A DNA stretch of 64,000 bases from Armatimonadota bacterium (GTDB lineage: Bacteria; Armatimonadota; JAAZEB01). The notes below the pieces were generated by a model. That model did not search any database. It saw nothing but the letters and a program-made list of their open reading frames with translations, and was not told the origin of the DNA. Shown here in pieces: positions 45,804 through 55,628 of the stretch. How positions within the stretch are numbered: position 1 is the first letter of the stretch; each line of letters starts with the position of its first letter. The stretch lies in the NCBI GenBank assembly GCA_012512265.1, contig JAAZEM010000139.1:47365-111364 (forward strand), read 5' to 3'. The translations under genes were made by a program, and so were the position numbers.

Positions 45804-47068
45804 GAGGCGAGGTCAGCGCTGGATGCGAGAACAGGGAGCGCCTGGCGGTGCGTTTCCCATTTTCTGCTTCTCTCCCGACGCCTTACTTGCTGCGCGTCGC
45901 CGATGGGGAGGCCACGGGTCCGCTCGCGTTCGGGATCCGCGCCGGGCTGCGCGCCCTCTCCTGGCTCTATCTGGCCGGCGTCGGTGCCTCGGTGCTGGCG
46001 CATCGATCGGGGCTACTTCGCTGCGAGCGCGCGCCTTGCCCGGTGATCGGCGTTGGAAATCTCACCGTTGGGGGAACGGGCAAGAGCACGGCGACCGCTG
46101 AGTTCGCCCGCTGGCTACTGGAAGCCGGTCTCCGCCCCGCCGTGCTCAGCCGGGGCTATGGGGTGCAGGGCAGCCCGCCGGTGCGCGTCGTCTCGGATGG
46201 CAAAAACGTCTTGCTGGGCCCGGAGGAGGGGGGCGACGAGCCGGTGATGCTGGCGCATCACCTGGCCGGAGTTCCCGTGCTCATCGGTCGGCGCAGGCCG
46301 CACACCGCGCGCGCGGCCGTCGAGCGCTTCTCTGCCGACGCCTGCCTGCTGGATGATGGCTTCCAGGTATGGAACCTGCGTAAGGATCTGGAAGTCGTCC
46401 TCCTGGATAGCCGCCGCCCCTTCGATAACGGCTATGTGCTCCCTCGCGGCATGTTGCGCGAGCCGCCGTCGCATCTGGGTCGTGCGGATGCCGTGGTACT
46501 GATGGAACCGGATCGGGTGGAGCGGGAGGCGCTGGCACGTCTGCGTAAGCAGGTGGAGGCGCTCGCGCCCGGGGCGCTTGTTGCCGAAGCCGGCCGTGTT
46601 CCAGAACGCCTCTGGGATCTTGCCACAGGCCAGGATTACCCCCTCTCTGCCCTGAACGGCCTTCCCATCGTGGCCCTTTCCGCCATTGGCAACCCGCAGG
46701 GCTTTGAGGACCTGCTGGGCAGTTTGGGCGCGCGAATCTATCCTGCGCGCCTGCCGGACCACCATCCGTATACCCCCGATGATGTGGAGTGGGTCCAGCG
46801 CCTGGCGAAGCAGAAAGGCGCCGCCGCCATCATTACGACGGAGAAGGACGCGGTGAAGCTCGATGAATGCGGCGGGGCGCGAGGCCGCCGGGGCGAGGCG
46901 GGCGCCTGGGGCAGGGCGCTGGCCACGGAGGCTTCCCAGGAGAGCGTGATTTCGGCGGCTCCCGATGGGAAGGCCCCGGTGCTGGTCTTCTCCGTCCGCT
47001 TGCGCTTTACCGCGGGCGGCGACGCGCTGCGCGAGCGCGTGCTGGCGACCGTGAGGGAGAAGCGTTGA
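45800..47068 (+). CDS. lpxK: Tetraacyldisaccharide 4'-kinase
   Basis: PCPVIGVGNLTVGGTGKSTATAEFARWLLEAGLRPAVLSRGYG; GDEPVMLAHHL; LDDGFQVWNLRKDLEVVLLD; ITTEKDAVKL. Confidence 0.94.
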   Translation: MRGEVSAGCENRERLAVRFPFSASLPTPYLLRVADGEATGPLAFGIRAGLRALSWLYLAGVGASVLAHRSGLLRCERAPCPVIGVGNLTVGGTGKSTATAEFARWLLEAGLRPAVLSRGYGVQGSPPVRVVSDGKNVLLGPEEGGDEPVMLAHHLAGVPVLIGRRRPHTARAAVERFSADACLLDDGFQVWNLRKDLEVVLLDSRRPFDNGYVLPRGMLREPPSHLGRADAVVLMEPDRVEREALARLRKQVEALAPGALVAEAGRVPERLWDLATGQDYPLSALNGLPIVALSAIGNPQGFEDLLGSLGARIYPARLPDHHPYTPDDVEWVQRLAKQKGAAAIITTEKDAVKLDECGGARGRRGEAGAWGRALATEASQESVISAAPDGKAPVLVFSVRLRFTAGGDALRERVLATVREKR

Positions 47069-47094
47069 ATACGCGTTTCGGAAAACGGTTGAAG

Positions 47095-48132
47095 ATGAAG
47101 GAGCCGCGCCGGATTCTGGTCGTGAAGATGAGCTCTATCGGGGATGTGCTCTTCGCGACGCCCGTCTCGCGAGCCCTGCGCGAGGCGTTTCCGAAGGCGC
47201 ACATCGCCTGGGCGGTGGACCGGCGGTGCGCGCCAGTCGTCGAGGGGAATCCCTACCTCGATGAACTGGTGGTGATGCAGCGCGACTCCGGGCGGGTGAG
47301 AGATCTGCTTGGCTACTGGCACACCACGCGCGCCTATCCGGCCTTCGATTGGGCGCTCGACCTGCACGGCCTGGCGCGCAGCGCGCTCGTCATGTGGGCC
47401 TCGCGCGCACCGTTCCGCGCCGGGCTGGCCGGCACGCGCGAGGGAAGCCGGTTCTCCTATAATCACATCGTGAGCGTGCCGGATGCCGGCGTACATCGCG
47501 TGGACTACTATGCGTCGTTCCTCGAGGCGCTTGGGATCCCCGTGCCCCATCGTGAGATGCTGTTCTACACCTTGCCCGAGCACGCGGAGGAAGCCCAGGC
47601 GTTGCTGAGCGAGCTCGCGCCCGGCCACGGCCCGCTCGTGGTCGTCTCGCTCACTGCCGGCAGGATGCAGAAGTGCTGGATGCCGGAGCGATTTGGCGCG
47701 GTGGCCGACCGGCTGATCGAGCGCCACGGCTGTCGCGTCGCCGTGATCGGGAGCAAGACCGACCGGCCGTACGTGGAGCAGATGAAAGCAGCGATGTCGC
47801 ACGCTCCTGCCGACCTGTGCGGGCGCATCGGCCTGAAAACCCTGGGCGAAGTGCTTCGGGCGGCCAATCTCTTCCTCAGCGCCGACACGGGCCCGATGCA
47901 CATCGCTGCCGCGATGAAGACGCCGGTGGTGGCGCTTTTTGGTCCCACCGAGCCGGAGCTTTACGGCCCGTGGCGGACGGATTCCACCGTGATCCGCAAG
48001 CACTGCCGGTGCGCACCGCGCTGGCGCCATCCCGTATGCGAGGACCGCGAGTGCATGCGCGCCATTACCGTTGACGAGGTCGAAGAAGCCGTCGTTGCAC
48101 TGCTCGTTCGCACCGGCGCGCTGGTGGGGTAG
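47095..48132 (+). CDS. Glycosyltransferase family 9 (heptosyltransferase-like)
   Basis: RRILVVKMSSIGDVLFATPVSRALREAFPKAHIAWAVDRRCAPVVEGNPYLDE...LKTLGEVLRAANLFLSADTGPMHIAAAMKTPVVALFGPTEPELYGPW. Confidence 0.92.
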   Translation: MKEPRRILVVKMSSIGDVLFATPVSRALREAFPKAHIAWAVDRRCAPVVEGNPYLDELVVMQRDSGRVRDLLGYWHTTRAYPAFDWALDLHGLARSALVMWASRAPFRAGLAGTREGSRFSYNHIVSVPDAGVHRVDYYASFLEALGIPVPHREMLFYTLPEHAEEAQALLSELAPGHGPLVVVSLTAGRMQKCWMPERFGAVADRLIERHGCRVAVIGSKTDRPYVEQMKAAMSHAPADLCGRIGLKTLGEVLRAANLFLSADTGPMHIAAAMKTPVVALFGPTEPELYGPWRTDSTVIRKHCRCAPRWRHPVCEDRECMRAITVDEVEEAVVALLVRTGALVG

Positions 48133-48248
48133 CCCTCGGACAGCTCGCTACCCGGGTTAGTCTCGAAGGGCTCCCGCGCTGTCTTTCGTGCGGGGGGCAT
48201 TCAGTCGGCCTGGACCAGCTCGCTCAGCTGGTTCCATCTGAAAGACGG

Positions 48249-48653
48249 GTGCCGCCGGCGGGTAGCTTTGGTGGGTCAACGGGTAACCCCAGCGGACCTG
48301 CATCAGGCGGGTTCGGCGGGCCAGTGAGTGGCTTCGGAGGATCGCCCCCGCAGCCGTCCTACCACCGCCCTGCATCGCAGCGATCGCACGGAGACCTAAT
48401 CCAGGTACGCCCTGGAACCCACTCGCCCGTCAAGGCGCTGCTCCTCAGTCTCTTGTGTTGCTGTATCTTGGGACAGGTCTACAACAAGCAACTTCTAAAG
48501 GCGATTGTGCTATTCGTTGCCGTTACGGTACTTGGGTTCGCGACCAACGGCGCGATAGTGCTCGCGGCCTATATTCTGTTGCCGCTCGATGCCTACTTCG
48601 TGGCGGCACGCCTCAATCGGGGCGAAGCTGTTAGCCAGTGGCAGTGGTTCTGA
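48249..48653 (+). CDS. Gly/Phe/Ser-rich N-terminus with TM2-like membrane domain, small protein
   Basis: GGFGGPVSGFGGSPPQPSYH... then SPVKALLLSLLCCCILGQVYNKQLLKAIVLFVAVTVLGF...AAYILLPLDAYFVAARLNRGE. Confidence 0.6.
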   Translation: MPPAGSFGGSTGNPSGPASGGFGGPVSGFGGSPPQPSYHRPASQRSHGDLIQVRPGTHSPVKALLLSLLCCCILGQVYNKQLLKAIVLFVAVTVLGFATNGAIVLAAYILLPLDAYFVAARLNRGEAVSQWQWF

Positions 48654-48945
48654 CAAGCGCGAGAGAGTGCAGGAGTCGGGTGCGCAGCGGTCGCGAGCTG
48701 TGCATGCGTGGATAGGACCTACGAGTGCTGCCCCCGCTCGGGTTTGGTGGATAGCACTAGCCGGGCTCTCGCACCCCTGCCGTCGTCGGTTTCCTCTCGT
48801 GATCCGTTTTGTGGTATAATGCTCTCGCGCCAGGCATGAATTCTCTTGGGATGCGACGGCGTTGCGCTCGCATGGCGCGATGCAAGGGGGCGAGTACCGC
48901 ACCCTAACACTCTGATTACGGGATTGGACACGATCACTGGACGGC

Positions 48946-50766
48946 GTGAAGAAAGCGACTCTTGCCCGCGGCCTGCCGGCCGGGCTTCGTGCGACCGTTG
49001 AGCCCCTGAAGCGCCTGCTCCCCTACCTGGGGAAGCACCGCGGAGTGGCCGCGGCGGCGCTCATCTGCTCCGTGCTCAGCCAGGGGGCGACTCTCATCGG
49101 ACCGAAGATCCTCCAGCAGATCGTGGCCGTGGTCCTCGAAGCCGGGCAGCGCGACCAGCTCCCCTTGCTCGCGGGCGCCATCGTGGCTGTGGCCGCTATC
49201 AAAGGCGCGCTCTCCTTCGCCGAGATCGTTCTTGGCGCGCGCGCCGGCCTCTCGGTGGTCACCTCTATGCGCGCCGACCTCTATGCCCACCTCACGCGCC
49301 TCTCCTTCGGCTACTTCGACCGGGTGCGCACCGGCCAGCTCCTCTCGCGGATCACCAGCGACCTGGAGCCGGTCGGCGGGTTCTGCACCTGGGGTTTCCG
49401 GATGATCTTCCGGAGCGTCATCCTCTTCGCCGGCGTGCTGGCCGTCTGCATATGGATGAACCCGCGGCTGGCGCTTCTCTCGCTGTCGACGATGCCGCTG
49501 CTGACGGCGACGGCCTACTTCGTGGGCGAGCGGATCCGGCCCGCTTTCGAGCGAGCGCGCGAGCAGCTGGGCGTGGTGACGACGCGGCTCCAGGAGAACC
49601 TCTCCGGCATCCGCATTGTCAAGCTCTACGTGCGCGAGCCCCTGGAGCGCGAGCGATACAGGGCGGCCTCCGAGGTGTTGCGCGATCGAAACTACGAGGC
49701 GCAGCGGATCGATGCCGCCTACTACCCGCTGACCGGTTTCTGGGCCGGGCTGAGCGGCCTGCTCGTTCTCTGGATCGGCGGGATGGAGGTCCTGCACGGC
49801 CGGCTCACGCTTCCGGAATATGTCGCGTTCGAGGCTTACCTGCTGCTGCTCCTCCTCCCGATGCGCATGCTCGGCTACATGGTCTCCGGGATGCAGCGCG
49901 CGGCTGCGGCGATCAACCGGCTCACCGCCATCCTCGACGAAGTTCCCGATGTGCGCGACCCGGAGCGTCCGGTCCGCCTGGGCCGCATCGAGGGCGCCGT
50001 CCGCTTCGAGAACGTCACCTTTGGCTACACCCGCGACACGCCCGTCCTGCGTGGCGTGAGCTTCAGCGTCCGCCCGGGCGAGACGGTTGGCATCCTGGGC
50101 GCGACCGGCTCCGGCAAGAGCACGCTCGTGGCGCTTATCCCGCGCTTCTACGACCCGCAAGAAGGCGTGGTCCGCATCGATGGCCATGACGTGCGCGCGC
50201 TCGACCGGCGCGAGTTGCGCCGGCAGATCGGGATCGTCTTCCAGGAGAGCTTCCTCTTCACCGGCACCATCCGCGAGAATATCGCCTTCGGCCACCCGGA
50301 TGCGACGGACGCGGAGGTGGAAGAGGCCGCCCGGAAGGCTGATATCCATGACTTCGTCGCATCCCTGGAGCTTGGCTACCAGACGCCCGTTGGCGAGCGC
50401 GGGCTGACGCTATCCGGCGGCCAGCAGCAGCGCGTCGCCCTCGCGCGCGCCTTGCTCACCGACCCGCGCATCCTCATCCTGGATGATTGCACCTCGAGCC
50501 TCGACACGCGCACCGAGCACCGCATCCAGACGCGCCTGGCCTCCTACATGGCGGGGCGCACTACCTTCATCATCGCCCAGCGCGCCTCTTCCGTGGCACG
50601 CGCCGACCGAATCTTCGTCCTCGAAAACGGCGCCATCGTTGAGGAAGGCGCGCCTGACGATCTCCTGCGGAATCCGGAGAGCCTCTTCGCCCGCCTCTAC
50701 CAGCTGCAAGAGCAGGCGGGAAGCCGCGCCGGCGAATCCGGTTTGCCTGCGCCCGCCTCCGGGTAA
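48946..50766 (+). CDS. ABC transporter, fused permease/ATPase
   Basis: TM domain; [101 protein letters not shown] start. Confidence 0.93.
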   Translation: MKKATLARGLPAGLRATVEPLKRLLPYLGKHRGVAAAALICSVLSQGATLIGPKILQQIVAVVLEAGQRDQLPLLAGAIVAVAAIKGALSFAEIVLGARAGLSVVTSMRADLYAHLTRLSFGYFDRVRTGQLLSRITSDLEPVGGFCTWGFRMIFRSVILFAGVLAVCIWMNPRLALLSLSTMPLLTATAYFVGERIRPAFERAREQLGVVTTRLQENLSGIRIVKLYVREPLERERYRAASEVLRDRNYEAQRIDAAYYPLTGFWAGLSGLLVLWIGGMEVLHGRLTLPEYVAFEAYLLLLLLPMRMLGYMVSGMQRAAAAINRLTAILDEVPDVRDPERPVRLGRIEGAVRFENVTFGYTRDTPVLRGVSFSVRPGETVGILGATGSGKSTLVALIPRFYDPQEGVVRIDGHDVRALDRRELRRQIGIVFQESFLFTGTIRENIAFGHPDATDAEVEEAARKADIHDFVASLELGYQTPVGERGLTLSGGQQQRVALARALLTDPRILILDDCTSSLDTRTEHRIQTRLASYMAGRTTFIIAQRASSVARADRIFVLENGAIVEEGAPDDLLRNPESLFARLYQLQEQAGSRAGESGLPAPASG

Positions 50767-50798
50767 GTCTACCAAGAATACCCCTCGGAGGTGGAGCG

Positions 50799-51437
50799 TT
50801 GACCGAGGCACACCATCCTTCCCTCGATACGGGCCTCATCGAGAGCCTGACCGACCTGGAGCGCGCGAGAGAGATTGCCGCCGGCTGCGTGCGGTGCCCG
50901 CTGAAGGAGACGCGCACCCTGGTGGTCTTTGGCGAAGGCAATCCAGGGGCCAGCCTGATGCTTGTCGGTGAAGGCCCCGGTGAGGAAGAGGACGCGCGGG
51001 GCCGGCCCTTCGTGGGGCGTGCCGGACAGCTCCTGGATAGTGCACTCGCGGAGGCGGGGATCCCGCGCGACGCGGTGTGGGTGACGAACACGGTGCGCTG
51101 CCGGCCGACGAAGATTGAGGCCGGGCGGGTAGCCAACCGGCCGCCGCGTGTCGGGGAGATCCGCGCGTGTGCCGTCTGGATGGAGACGGAGCTGCGTCTC
51201 GTTGCCCCGCGCGTTGTTGTCTGTCTCGGCGCGGTCGCCGCCAAGGCGCTCATCGGCAAGGAGTTTCGCCTCACCCAGGAGCGTGGCCAGCTCTTCCCCG
51301 GACCGGCGGGCACGGAGGCCGTGGCGACGCTCCACCCCTCCTACATCATCCGCCAGCGCGACTCGGAATCGCGCGCGCGGGCGCGGGAGATGCTCGTGGA
51401 GGACCTGCGCCTGGCGATCCGCCGAGCAGGCGCGTAG
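50799..51437 (+). CDS. Family 4 uracil-DNA glycosylase (Fe-S)
   Basis: CVRCPLKETRTLVVFGEGNPGASLMLVGEGPGEEEDARGRPFVGRAGQLLDSALAEAGI; VWVTNTVRCRPT; TLHPSYIIRQ. TTG start. Confidence 0.93.
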   Translation: MTEAHHPSLDTGLIESLTDLERAREIAAGCVRCPLKETRTLVVFGEGNPGASLMLVGEGPGEEEDARGRPFVGRAGQLLDSALAEAGIPRDAVWVTNTVRCRPTKIEAGRVANRPPRVGEIRACAVWMETELRLVAPRVVVCLGAVAAKALIGKEFRLTQERGQLFPGPAGTEAVATLHPSYIIRQRDSESRARAREMLVEDLRLAIRRAGA

Positions 51438-51588
51438 CGGTCCACACGCCAGCGGCCAGTCGGTTGATCCCCACCGGCTGAGGCCGGCGGCGCCGCGGCC
51501 GGCGCAGGAGGAACGGCCTGAGAGCGGCGCGAATCGGTGATTGCGAGCACGCCACGCAGGTGGCTGCAGGCAGAGGATGAGAGGAGCG

Positions 51589-52719
51589 ATGATGACTGGA
51601 CCCCGAGCGTGTGCCCCGAGTGAGTTGCCACAGCTGGCGCGCCTAGCGGATGCTGTCTTCCGCTCGAAAGGCGGCAGCATGCAGGCGGAGTATCCCCTGG
51701 TGTTCGGCGAGGAGAACCTCAACTTTTGCCGCGTGATTGAGGAGGATGGCCGCATCGTCTCGCACGTGGGCGTCTCGATCCGCGATGCTTCTCTCCTCGG
51801 ATGCAGCCTGCGGGTTGCTTCCATCGGCGCGGTGTGCACCGATGCTGCCTACCGTGGCAGGGGATACGCCAGTCTCCTCATGGAGGACGCACGCACGCTG
51901 GCCCTGGGCGAGGGGGCGTCGCTCATGCTCATCTCCGGTGGCCGCGGGTTGTATCATCGCCTTGGCTATGTCAACGTGGGCAGCTTTCGCTCCTTCACCG
52001 CTCGTGCGGAGATACTGCCGGTGCCAGCGGAGGGCTTGCGCGTGGAGCCCTGCGGCGCAGCGCAGATTCCGGGGCTCATCGCTTTGCACCAGCGCCTCCC
52101 CGTGCGCTTCGTGCGCCCTGCGGATGATTGGGAGAAGCTATTGGCCGCCGGGATGATCATGAACCAGCGTGGGGATTGCCTCGGCGTGTGGGAAGAAGGC
52201 CGGTTGGTGGCCTATGCCGCGGTGCAGCGCCCGCGAGATGGCGCGCCGGCGCGCGTAAGGGAGTATGCGGGTTCGGAGACGGCGCTTTTCGCGGCTCTTG
52301 GCGCAGTCGCCCGCTACTACGAGGCGTCCGGCGTTGAGGTCGTGGCGATGCCGGGAACGGAGGATCTCGCCCGGTTGCTGCGAAACGCCGGCGCCGAGGA
52401 GAAGGAGCTCGCCTTCACGGGCACGCTGGGGATCCTCGATGTGGATGGCTTCTTTGCCTGCATCCATCCCTACGTGCGCGAGTGTTTGGGTGCTCCCACC
52501 GACGCGCTCTTCCTCGACCCCCGCCAGACGAATAGCATCAGCTTCGAGTACGCGGGCGAGCGGTATGCACTCGCCAATCGTGGTCAGCTCACCGCGCTCG
52601 TCTTCGGCGGGTCCACCGAGGAGGCACGGAGCATCCCCGAAGCACCGCCAGGCGTCGGGGAGATCCTGAAGCGCATCTTCCCCATGCCGCTCCTCTGGTA
52701 TGGCTACAACTACGTCTAA
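51589..52719 (+). CDS. GNAT family N-acetyltransferase (two-domain, Eis-like)
   Basis: VSHVGVSIRDASLLGCSLRVASIGAVCTDAAYRGRGYASLLMEDARTLALGEGASLMLISGGRGLYHRLGYV. Confidence 0.85.
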   Translation: MMTGPRACAPSELPQLARLADAVFRSKGGSMQAEYPLVFGEENLNFCRVIEEDGRIVSHVGVSIRDASLLGCSLRVASIGAVCTDAAYRGRGYASLLMEDARTLALGEGASLMLISGGRGLYHRLGYVNVGSFRSFTARAEILPVPAEGLRVEPCGAAQIPGLIALHQRLPVRFVRPADDWEKLLAAGMIMNQRGDCLGVWEEGRLVAYAAVQRPRDGAPARVREYAGSETALFAALGAVARYYEASGVEVVAMPGTEDLARLLRNAGAEEKELAFTGTLGILDVDGFFACIHPYVRECLGAPTDALFLDPRQTNSISFEYAGERYALANRGQLTALVFGGSTEEARSIPEAPPGVGEILKRIFPMPLLWYGYNYV

Positions 52720-52822
52720 TCACGCGCCCTGAGAACCGGCGCGTTCAGGGATCAGCCTTCGGCGGGGAAGTTGCGGCGGGAGAGCTGAGGGAGAAGGTGC
52801 TGGTGGGGGAGAGTAGTATCAG

Positions 52823-52864
52823 CGCGAGCGCGTTGCTGGAACGGGTCGCTGCAACGCGCTCGCG
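52823..52864. terminator. Hairpin between convergent genes
   Basis: CGCGAGCGCGTTG / CAACGCGCTCGCG 13-bp perfect inverted repeat, 16-nt loop. Confidence 0.5.
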
Positions 52865-52872
52865 TGCTTAGT

Positions 52873-53865
52873 CTACTTGCGCCACTCGCCGTAGCCGGTG
52901 AGGTGGTAGCCGATGCCGACGTAATCGAGGACGCGGCAGAGCGAGCGCAACGCGGCGCCGAAGCCATCCGGCCCGGAGTAGCCGCCAAACTGCCCGCCGC
53001 CCTTGACGTGGGGCTCCAGATCCAGGAAGACGCCCGGCACGCCGCGGCTCTGCAGCTCCGCGGTCAGCTCCGGGAGGCGATCCTTGAAGTCGCGCAGGAT
53101 CCGCTCGTGGCCGGAGTCGCCCTGGTCGGCGGGCACCATGCGGTTGAGCTGCTCCTCGTTGACATAGCCCTGCCACTCCTCGCCGGGCGCGCGCTCATAA
53201 TCCTTGATGTGCATCCAGCCGATATACGGCTTCATCGCCGTGTACTCGTGATAGGTCTCTTCGGTATCGTAGCCCTGGCAGACGATGTTTGCCCCGTCGA
53301 AGATCAGGTAGAGGTGGTCGTTGTTGATCCGATCGCGAATGGCGCGCAGGAGCGTGCCGTTGCGCCCGACCAGGTTGGCTTCCACCTCGAGGCCGTAGAA
53401 AACGCCCTCCGCCTTGCACTTTTCCACGACACGGCCCACATAGTCAGCGGCCTGGTCGACGTACTGCCACGGATCCGCGTCCTTGGGCGGGTAGAAGGAG
53501 AAGCCCCGAATCAGCTTCGTACCGAAAGAATGCGCCAGGGAGATGGCGCGCGGCACTTCCTTCTCCAGATACTCGTCGATCGGCATGTAGACGTTGTGCG
53601 TGCCGTCTTCCTGGTCGACCAGTTTGATCTTGCCGATGGGCGAGCCGATGGAGGAGACCTGAACCTCGAACTGGTCATGCAGCTCGCAGAGGCGTTTGAT
53701 CTCGGCGTCGCTCAGCTTCATGACGTTCTTGACGCCCTCGCCTACGTCCACGAACCGGATGGAGTAGTAGGACATCCCGAGCGCCCGAAGCATGGTAAAC
53801 TGCTCTTCGGCGCGCTTGCTCCCTTCGTCTGCAAAGCCGCTCAGTATGACTTGTGGTGCGCTCAC
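52873..53865 (-). CDS. Sugar phosphate isomerase/epimerase (xylose isomerase-like TIM barrel)
   Basis: VILSGFADEGSKRAEEQFTMLRALGMSYYSIRFVDVG...GVFYGLEVEANLVGRNGTLLRAIRDRINNDHLYLIFDGANIV...YIGWMHIKDY. Confidence 0.85.
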   Translation of the reverse strand: MSAPQVILSGFADEGSKRAEEQFTMLRALGMSYYSIRFVDVGEGVKNVMKLSDAEIKRLCELHDQFEVQVSSIGSPIGKIKLVDQEDGTHNVYMPIDEYLEKEVPRAISLAHSFGTKLIRGFSFYPPKDADPWQYVDQAADYVGRVVEKCKAEGVFYGLEVEANLVGRNGTLLRAIRDRINNDHLYLIFDGANIVCQGYDTEETYHEYTAMKPYIGWMHIKDYERAPGEEWQGYVNEEQLNRMVPADQGDSGHERILRDFKDRLPELTAELQSRGVPGVFLDLEPHVKGGGQFGGYSGPDGFGAALRSLCRVLDYVGIGYHLTGYGEWRK

Positions 53866-54069
53866 TCGTGTTTCCTCCCAAGGCGATGAGAAAGGGCGAG
53901 AGACGCGGGTCGAAGTCGGCGATGGCCGTCGCCCCGTCTTCGCCGGCTTGAGTATCCTTCCACCCAGATCCTTCGGGCCTCGGGCCCTGGAGTCCTTGGC
54001 GGATCTCCTCTCAACAAGGGCTGGGTGAGCCAGATGCTCGCGGCAGCGGCGCTCGTGGCTGCGGCGGGG

Positions 54070-55341
54070 TTACTCCGCGCGCTCTGCGTTCAGGGCCTCC
54101 CATCGCAGTGCCATTCGGATTCGGTTGCCAATAGAGGGATGGGTATAGAGGAGCGCCTCGATCAGGGCCGAGGGCGCCGGATCGGCGAGGTTTTGGGCAG
54201 CGAGCTTGCGCATGACTCCGATGAAGGCGTCCGGCTGACGCGTCATGTCGAGCGCGAAGCGGTCGCACTGGCGCTCCCACACGCGGGAGAGGGCATTCCC
54301 TGCGGGCATCAGCACGGTGCTTGCCAGGCCTAGAAAAAGGGCCAGTGACGGCAGCGTGGCGATATCGCCCTTCCCGGTGTAGCCAGGTCGCGATCCGGCA
54401 CGGGTCAACACGCCGTCGGCGATGGCGAAACCGGCGAGCGTGCCCAGGCCCCCCAGGACGATTCCCGTCCGCAGGTGCCCGAAGCGGTGATGGCCCAGCT
54501 CATGCGCCAGGATCACGGCGATCTCATCGTGCGTGTAGCCCTGGAGGAGGGTGTCGGTGAGGACAATGCGGCGCGTGCTGCCTACCCCTGTCAGATAGGC
54601 GTTCGCTTTGGTGGTCTTCCGGCTGTAATCCGCCTCAAAGGCACCTACCACCGGCACCCCGGCTCGACGGGCAAGCCCGACCAAGCGCTCGCTGAGGGCT
54701 TCATCGCGCAGAGGCCTATACCGGAAGAAGAGGGGATCGATCACGACCGGCGCGATGTGGGTGAGCGCGACCGTCAGCAGCGAGGACGCCCCGGCGCCCC
54801 AGAGCCACCACGCCTGCGGCGACCGCCGGATGATGGCGTAGAGGCCCGCGGTGGCGGGCACGGCGATCCCCAGCGAGACCGCCAGGCTCTTGGCGGCATC
54901 CGCCATCCACGAGAGCGCGCTTTGCCGCGACAGACCAAAGGCACGTTCCACCAGGTGCCCGCTCACGAAGGAGAAGGGGAGGGTGATCGCGCTCGAGAGT
55001 GCCAGCAGGCTGCTGGTGAAGAGGGCATCGCGCAGCCCAGGGCTCTTCGCATGGCGTTCTGCCCACTCGCGCAAACGGATCGGACGTTCGTGGCGCTGCA
55101 TCGCCAGGAGCAGGCCCAGGCCGAGCGCCTCATCCAGAAAGAAAGTGGCGTAGCGTATTTGCGTGTAGGCGACCGCTTTCGCCTCCCGCTCCGGCATCGC
55201 TTCGCGAAGGCGCTCCGGGTCAATTCGGGGAGCGCGCGCCCGCTCCCGGCGCTGGCGCAGCGTCCACGTGGCGAGGCCGCTCGCCGTGGCTCCCAGCAGA
55301 ATCGCCCACGGCAGAGCCCGCTTGCAGGATCCCTGTGGCAT
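54070..55341 (-). CDS. M48 family metallopeptidase (Ste24/HtpX-like membrane protease)
   Basis: ILAHELGHHRFGHLRTGIVLGG (HExxH), KTTKANAYLTGVGSTRRIVLTDTLLQGYTHDEIAVILAHE, RVWERQCDRFALDMTRQPDAFI. Confidence 0.92.
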   Translation of the reverse strand: MPQGSCKRALPWAILLGATASGLATWTLRQRRERARAPRIDPERLREAMPEREAKAVAYTQIRYATFFLDEALGLGLLLAMQRHERPIRLREWAERHAKSPGLRDALFTSSLLALSSAITLPFSFVSGHLVERAFGLSRQSALSWMADAAKSLAVSLGIAVPATAGLYAIIRRSPQAWWLWGAGASSLLTVALTHIAPVVIDPLFFRYRPLRDEALSERLVGLARRAGVPVVGAFEADYSRKTTKANAYLTGVGSTRRIVLTDTLLQGYTHDEIAVILAHELGHHRFGHLRTGIVLGGLGTLAGFAIADGVLTRAGSRPGYTGKGDIATLPSLALFLGLASTVLMPAGNALSRVWERQCDRFALDMTRQPDAFIGVMRKLAAQNLADPAPSALIEALLYTHPSIGNRIRMALRWEALNAERAE

Positions 55342-55628
55342 GGCGCCCTCCTCCCCGCCGTTCCCAGCATGATCCAGGCCACGTCCCTATACCACGGATC
55401 GCCGCGACATCCTTTTGAACGCTCGCGTATGCCACGTGGTTTCGCGATTCCGGGGGGGCCGGACGCGCCGCATTCTGCATGAAAACCGCGCGATTCGGAT
55501 GCATCACCTCTTGCCCCGCGCGCCACCGCGCCGGCCCCCATCTGATGGAGATTCGCCCTGTTTGAGCGTTCCCAACGGTAGGACTCTCTCTCTAGCAGAA
55601 CGAACCGGGTTGTGATATATTAGTGTAG

